In this document: positions 58,695 through 64,000 of the stretch, piece after piece
How positions within the stretch are numbered: position 1 is the stretch's first letter
Layout: the number at the start of each line of letters is the position of its first letter
Assembly (NCBI GenBank): GCA_029204225.1
Contig: CM055097.1
Span: 10,279,184-10,343,183 of the forward strand
Direction: 5' to 3'
Length of the DNA: 64,000 nt
Source: Diphasiastrum complanatum
Lineage: Eukaryota; Streptophyta; Lycopodiopsida; Lycopodiales; Lycopodiaceae
Notes under the pieces: generated by a model
What the model was told of the DNA's origin: nothing
The model's input: the letters and a program-made list of their open reading frames with translations, nothing else
Database searches by the model: none
Position numbers and translations under genes: made by a program

Positions 58695-59066
58695 TGTTGG
58701 AGTTGTGATAATTGATTATGAAGGCATCATGGCCTCGTTAAGTTGTTACCATGTGCTATGCTCATTATGTTATTAGGTTCGTATTTGAAATTTACTCCAT
58801 AAATGGTCAAGAGGCCTCAAGTGCCCAATAGGTGTCATAAGTGGATAATTATATCTTAAAATGTGAACATGGGTAAATACTATGTGGCTATTGTAGGAAG
58901 AGGCTTAACCTCTTCCCCTCTTCTCTCTCACGTATACTTCTCTATTGCTCTTGTAGAGCTTTCCTCTAGATAAGAAAGCATGGTACGCTCTCTCGCTCTC
59001 TCGCTCTCTCTCTCTCTCTCTCTCATGTGGAATGATTGTGTTGTGTGCTCTAATCTCTAATTCACA
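58695..59066 (+). repeat. solo or truncated copia LTR
   Basis: It starts TGTTGGAGTTGTGATAATTG right after a purine tract (CAAGAGGGAG, 58685-58694), a layout typical of copia 3' LTRs. It ends at about 59066-59068 in CACA, where a copia RT relic on the opposite strand begins. A CTCT microsatellite (58987-59024) lies inside. No pol sequence was recognised upstream, and no partner LTR was found. Confidence 0.5.
58987..59024. repeat. (CT)n microsatellite
   Basis: Interrupted CTCT/TCGCTC run, about 19 units. Confidence 0.9.
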
Positions 59067-59068
59067 CA

Positions 59069-59575
59069 TAAGTCGTTGATACAAGTCATCATTCACCTCA
59101 TATGAATCATCTTCTAATGGCAACTTCAAATTTGTGTCCATCATTGTATTCAATGGCTTACAATCATTCATATTAAATAAATTTAACATTTTTTTAGCAT
59201 AGTTGCATTGTGTTAGCACTAAATCCATCATCATGTTAACATACTTCTACTCTCAAGAATAGTGCATCACCAATAAATGATTTGATATGCTATATTAAGA
59301 GATTGTTATTGCCAATGATAATCAAATCATTCTCATTTAAAGCAATGAACAAAACATCACCTTAATGATTGAGAGCATAAAAGCTTGAACCTGCTTCACT
59401 TTCACCATTCTCGTCTTTTTAGAGTGTTAAGTGATGCATGCATTTCATACTCTTAGTGGGTAGTTAAGACCATAGATTACTTTCTTGAGTTTGCACACCA
59501 AATGTTCTTTTCATTCTTGTTCAAATTCTTTGGGCTACTCCATATACATCTCTCTTCTTTCAATTTCTCATTAAA
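59069..59575 (-). pseudogene. copia RT relic
   Basis: The minus strand from 59234 reads LTQCNYAKKMLNLFNMNDCKPLNTMMDTNLKLP... LYQRLM, the copia segment after the RT active site. 59400-59575 contains broken pieces of the preceding RT. Homology ends exactly at the LTR edge at about 59068. Frames are broken and no other domain is attached. Confidence 0.7.
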
Positions 59576-59799
59576 AACCAATGACAACAATGATATTGGA
59601 ACATGTAAGAATAGTTACTAGATACCTTGGTATGATGTCCCTATCTTTTGGGCTGATCCTCTACTATCTTGGGCATTACGGATACCTTGGCATTCTTGGT
59701 TGCTGCTTGATCTTCTTCTGGTTCCTTGGCATTCCTGGTTGTTCCATATTGCTTGGTTTCAGATGACGTGGCCGAGATGTTCCCTTCGTCGCCATGATG

Positions 59800-60101
59800 T
59801 TGATCATGAGCTGATCCCTTTTTTACCAGCTGCCATTCACCAGGTTCGCTTTCACCATAGTCGACGCTGCCGGCAGATTCAATTTTTGGTCCAGTTGGAT
59901 GGTCGTCCTGTTGAGGGGGCCACATGGGAGCCTATTGATATCTTTTATCATACACCATCACTTGCGGATCAGGATCGTGCTCTTGCTGCACTTGTTGATT
60001 CCTCTACATCAGATGTTGCTCTAGTTGTTGATGCACCAGGGCTTGCTAGTGATTGATCCAGTTTCTTTTCGGCAATTGGGTCTTTTTTTTGTGTCGGGGA
60101 G
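59800..60101 (+). pseudogene. gypsy-E: chromodomain end of a B/C-family element
   Basis: The plus frame reads ELIPFLPAAIHQVRFHHSRRCRQIQFLVQ, then LDGRPVEGATWEPIDIFYHTPSLADQDRALAALVDSS. It matches the gypsy-B/C chromodomain tail. Upstream of about 59800 the similarity is weak. It is followed by a purine tract (GTGTCGGGGAG, 60091-60101) and the LTR. Confidence 0.8.
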
Positions 60102-60544
60102 AGTTATGGACTGGGCTCATTACATTCGCCATGTCCATTTACATTTACTTTATTTTATGCATAAGCAGGCATTGGGCCCTTTTTTATTCATTATTGACAC
60201 TTAGACTATATGGTTGGCCTTGGGCCTTATTATTCATTATTGGGCCATTTGGACATATTACTAGAGAGTGGGGGCCTTTTTGGAGGGCGCACTATTATCC
60301 CTCCCAATTGGGCCCTAGCCACCGGAAGCTTCCTTTTAGGGCTTCCTCTAAGCTATAAGAAGGGAAACTGTGTCATTTGTTATTCAGCTGATGATATTGA
60401 TCTTTCTCTTTAATCTCCTTAATCTCTCTCTTTCCTGCTTTCTAGGGTTAAGTCTTGCTTATGTGCTGCTTTCATAGCTTAAGTCTTGCTTATGTGATGC
60501 TTTCATAGCTTGGCTCTAGATCAGTTGTGGCTCTATTCGTAACT
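60102..60544 (+). repeat. gypsy-E 3' LTR
   Basis: 443 bp, AGTTATGGAC...TTCGTAACT, the reverse-complement counterpart of the gypsy-B and gypsy-C LTRs. It contains a 31-bp direct repeat (60449-60479 and 60480-60510, one mismatch) that the other two LTRs have only once. Confidence 0.8.
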
Positions 60545-61383
60545 CAAGTGCCAACCAAAATTGTAAGGATGCAGAGAGAATGTGACTGAATAATGTCTCA
60601 TAGTACAATTTCCAGCAGAAAAAATCACAATCCTACTAATAAAGGAGATGAAACGTGTATGAAACTAAAATAATATCGAAATTTATCTAGTTGAAAGGAT
60701 TAACATTGATACAAGGAATTGTCTTAGTTTGTTCATAATGTTGTTCTAGATGGACCACTCATTGTTAAAAACTTTAGAATGTTTGGAAGAACATCACAAA
60801 ATAAGCCTCTCCCCCTCATGCTTTCCTTTTGGTCCAGCCTGCCTACCTCCCTCCCTGGCGATCTTCCTCACTAGCCTTCCATCCCAGTGGCTACTACAAG
60901 TAGAACTTCTGCCCTGCTCAATGGTCCTTCGACTTATTCTAATGACCCAATAGTAGCAACAAAATAAATGAGAATTTTTGGAATGAACCAGGAATCGTAG
61001 CTCCAAAAAATCGTGGCTTGTTGTCTACTGAAACGATGCAATCTTGAATTAAGTTTTTGAAAGTCAAATTTTCAAGATGTAATCTCCCCCATATTTTTCA
61101 AACAATTCTGATATCCTTTAGAAATTTTGGAATAATCTGGTAGTAGCTCATTTCAGAACTCTAAAAAAACTGGCAGATCAAAATACCAGTCTCTTCTATT
61201 CATATCACCTGGAGAACGTGCAAGGAATATGACATACAAAGACACAATGTGTCACCCAAGGGAGTATCTTTATGTGCACAAAATTTGGTAGGTCCTGCAA
61301 AAATCTGAGACCACCCAGAATTTTCTTTTGTACTGACTCTTGGCTAGTAGGCTAGCAGCAAAAGCAGTGAGCATGAAGTTTTG

Positions 61384-61386
<3 letters not shown>
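60545..61386. other. no gene seen
   Basis: Unremarkable AT-rich DNA between gypsy-E and a GA microsatellite. Confidence 0.45.

Positions 61387-61441
<55 letters not shown>
61387..61441. repeat. (GA)n microsatellite
   Basis: 27 GA units. Confidence 0.95.
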
Positions 61442-61445
<4 letters not shown>

Positions 61446-63533
61446 TTTTCCCTGATAGAACCATATAAAACTCTCTGTGCGCCCTTGAGGTCAATGGTCT
61501 ACTGAGAGTTGCGAATCGAGACCAACATGTGGAATGGGAGTTGAGGAGGGCAACAGATTTTCTGTAGCATCAGTTTTCTGCAAATGCATCCAAGTTGATG
61601 ACAGTTTTCTTCTTACCTTCTTGATTCACAACAAGCTTGTCTTTTGATCCCATCTTATATGCAACTCGATGAACAAACATAACTAATGACAATGACAACT
61701 AAATGTTACCTCACTAGCCACTTCTACTAGTTAGCCCTCCTTGCAATGACAAAGATAAACGCTTCAGCCTTGCACAAGATCAATTTCATCAAAATATAAA
61801 ACACTTAATAGTGCAGATTAGCTCAAACTATGATGATGGTACTTTCTGCGGTCTAGAAGACACAATTGACCAGGTTTCTTCAAGCAAGTGAACTTGTGCA
61901 AGAAAGTTGAGACTATTCACTGTCTAGAGCTGACACATCTTGGTAAAACCGCTCTAAGAAGCAGCCACTGTAGAATCCATTTAATCATCTTATCTAAAAA
62001 AATAGCTTGTCCTATAATAACTCACCTAGGCTTCTATACACAATATTGCTAGGAATCTTGAACCATCAAAGTACTTCATGTTGTTCTGTATGAGACTCAG
62101 ATCAGAAGCCTCACGAACAAGGCTTTGAGAATATGAGATGTAGCATTCGTAGTGACTCATGGGCAAGTCCCAAAGGTGAGCGACTGAGGCTTTCGAAACC
62201 TGTAGCTCAAACTCAGGCTGGTCGCTGAGCCTTGTGATTGTTGACAAGAGAAACAACACGAGAAAATTGAAGCCTGAAGGCCTCTGTATCAGGCGAGACA
62301 AACTACAAAAATGACGGCAAAGTTGCAATAGAAAAAATAAAAATCAAAAGATAGATATAATGAACAAGCACAGCTAGTGAATGAATTCAATGTTACAAGC
62401 TCAGCGCCATACACAATCGATCATACCCATCACATAGTCACAACCAGGAGCCCGCTCATTGCTCAACGCCATCGATCGAAATCATCCGGCATCTCCATCA
62501 CCAAGTCATGGCCTGCTCAAGTTCTCAATTCTCAACGCCATTCACAGAGCCTCGTCATGGTCATTGAAGAGTCACATGGTAGAGAGCACCACTTATACAT
62601 GGCAAAACTCATCAATGTGGCTCCCAGGTTCCTGGTTTTTATTGCGCCTTAAGGGCCCAAGGCTCAATAAAAACCCGAAATGGGCCTTCCCATGCCCGTT
62701 ACCTTTCGTTATCAGCAGCACCTGCTTTTCAACGCCCTTCACTACACACTTTCAATACAAAAACTTAGAAAAACATCACCTAAGCTGCATCAATTTTGGT
62801 CATGCCCGGATTGTATTGTTGAATGACTAGAAAACTTGGAACAATAATAATATTGGTCAGGAAGGCGTGATATGGCAGCTGCTTCAATATCAAACGAGTG
62901 TTTAACGTTGGCGCTTGACAATATTATTGCTCCAGATGGCCGCTTAGATTTTACAGCGGTGCTGAAAAGTGATGTCTCTTTGTAGCGGCGAAAGGTTCCA
63001 TCATATGCCAATCGCTTATAATTTGCTTCATTGTCCCTTGACCTCACCACATATGCATTATTAGGTTCCACATGTCACTTTCCATTTTCTTACTAGCAAC
63101 ATCCAATTCATTTTTGTTTATTGACAAATTTGTAATGGCCTCAATTTAATCAAATGCACTATCTTTTCTGTAAAATCAGCATCAATCCCCAAAGATTAGA
63201 TTTTTTTGGCAATAGATTTTTCATGTGTATGATGAAGAGGTTAAGGTTGATCGCATTTGTATCGTATGCCCAAATGACATTGTTTTGTTCGTTCACGACA
63301 AAAGGCATTGTCTTGATTTAGGGTTTTACGAAGAACAGGGTTTGACAGAACAGGCAACCGGGGTTTGGATACACAATCATCACTTCAAGCAACGATCCCC
63401 CGAGGTTTTACAAGAAAATTGCATTATATTCACAGTGCAAATTGATTCTTTTTTTCGGGGTACAGACGTACGGCCGCACACGTGGACTATTTTTTTTTCT
63501 TTTGCATTTGTAATGCAAATTTTTTTACATTTG
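61442..63533. other. no gene recognised
   Basis: Short open frames (62026-62328 minus, 62790-63071 minus, 63225-63563 plus) show no recognised motif and no supporting splice context. They may be relics or chance. Confidence 0.4.
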
Positions 63534-63596
63534 TGGTGGAATGTGCATGTGGACAACCAATGATGGGCTGCCACATAGAGCATGCACATTCCACCA
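63534..63596. repeat. perfect 16-bp inverted repeat
   Basis: TGGTGGAATGTGCATG at 63534-63549 and its reverse complement at 63581-63596, spacer 31 nt. It could be a foldback element's end or a chance hairpin. Confidence 0.7.
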
Positions 63597-64000
63597 TAGA
63601 GAGAGGAGAGAGAACACACATTCTAGACAGAGAATGATTGATTCCGGAGGAGAGAGAAAAGTGCATGGGCATTCTGCTCCTGGAGGTGGTCCCAAAATAC
63701 AAAGGAAACCTAGGCACATGGCATTACGAAAGATAGAAGCATTGAAATTTGTACCACCAAACCATGCTTTTAGCCATGTGTTTAGAATATAACAAAAATT
63801 CGTCTTCTTATCATTCTTTTGAGACAAATGTTTTATTCAAGAAATCCATCTCCTACATAGCCATCCATATGTGTACAAACAAGGGCTGTTTCGAGTCTAT
63901 GTTGATATGGGTCTGATTTTTCTTGACTCGAATGTCAAGATTCACATGCCTAAATAGGTCACAGAGACGCAAAGTAAAATCCATGTGCCTGTACAGTTCA
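63597..64000. other. window end, no gene seen
   Basis: No homologous frame or repeat recognised. Confidence 0.4.

Noticed and set aside
62026-63563. Three short open frames near the right end
   Set aside because: No recognised family, no consistent splice sites; not called as genes.

Overview
This window is nuclear DNA from a land plant, most likely one with a large, retrotransposon-rich genome. Spliced exons with GT/AG borders, chromodomain Ty3/gypsy elements, copia, LINE and hAT relics, and a plant-type initiator-tRNA-Met primer binding site all point that way. A fern, lycophyte or gymnosperm would fit the 8.6 kb intron and the nested repeats, but that placement is a guess. There are no bacterial operons, rRNA genes or recognisable tRNA genes.

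Region by region. 1-12.9 kb is a nest: a hAT transposase gene on the minus strand (hAT-1, 3711-11940) is split by a young, almost intact Ty3/gypsy chromovirus (gypsy-A, 4032-10387) with 358-bp LTRs and a GCTGG target-site duplication. A 5'-truncated copia element (315-3710) sits next to it, and a second hAT fragment (hAT-2) lies at 1-314. 11.94-12.9 kb holds palindromic GGTACC/CCGCGG motifs, poly-A/T runs and TA microsatellites. 12.9-19.0 kb is a gypsy (C, minus) whose central part is replaced by an oppositely oriented gypsy fragment (D, plus). 19.0-22.25 kb is a multi-exon hAT transposase gene on the plus strand (hAT-3). 23.0-24.1 kb is a copia gag/protease relic. 24.2-33.1 kb is a LINE (LINE-1, minus) apparently interrupted by gypsy-B (26602-32345, TTATA duplication).

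33.5-47.8 kb carries the only convincing host gene: a plus-strand, multi-exon gene for a CUE-domain protein with a C-terminal coiled coil. One 8.6 kb intron holds two more LINE fragments of the same family, a gag fragment of the gypsy-A family (gypsy-G) and an old gypsy relic. 49.5-54.9 kb is a decayed Tat/Athila-like gypsy (J, minus) whose LTR contains a CT/CA microsatellite. 55-58.7 kb is AT-rich with nothing recognisable. 58.7-60.5 kb has a copia LTR, a copia RT relic and a gypsy 3' end with its LTR (E). 60.5-64 kb is mostly featureless.

The most interesting structures are: a 5' leader built of about eight degenerate modules spaced about 91 nt apart, seen in two independent copies of the gypsy-A family; a gypsy family (B/C/E) whose LTRs appear to end in AGTTAYG...CRTAACT rather than TG...CA, with one copy that has strongly asymmetric ends inside a target duplication; and the palindromic array upstream of hAT-1. 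Apart from the host gene, nothing here forms a working multi-gene pathway. The relationships are those of nested insertions.
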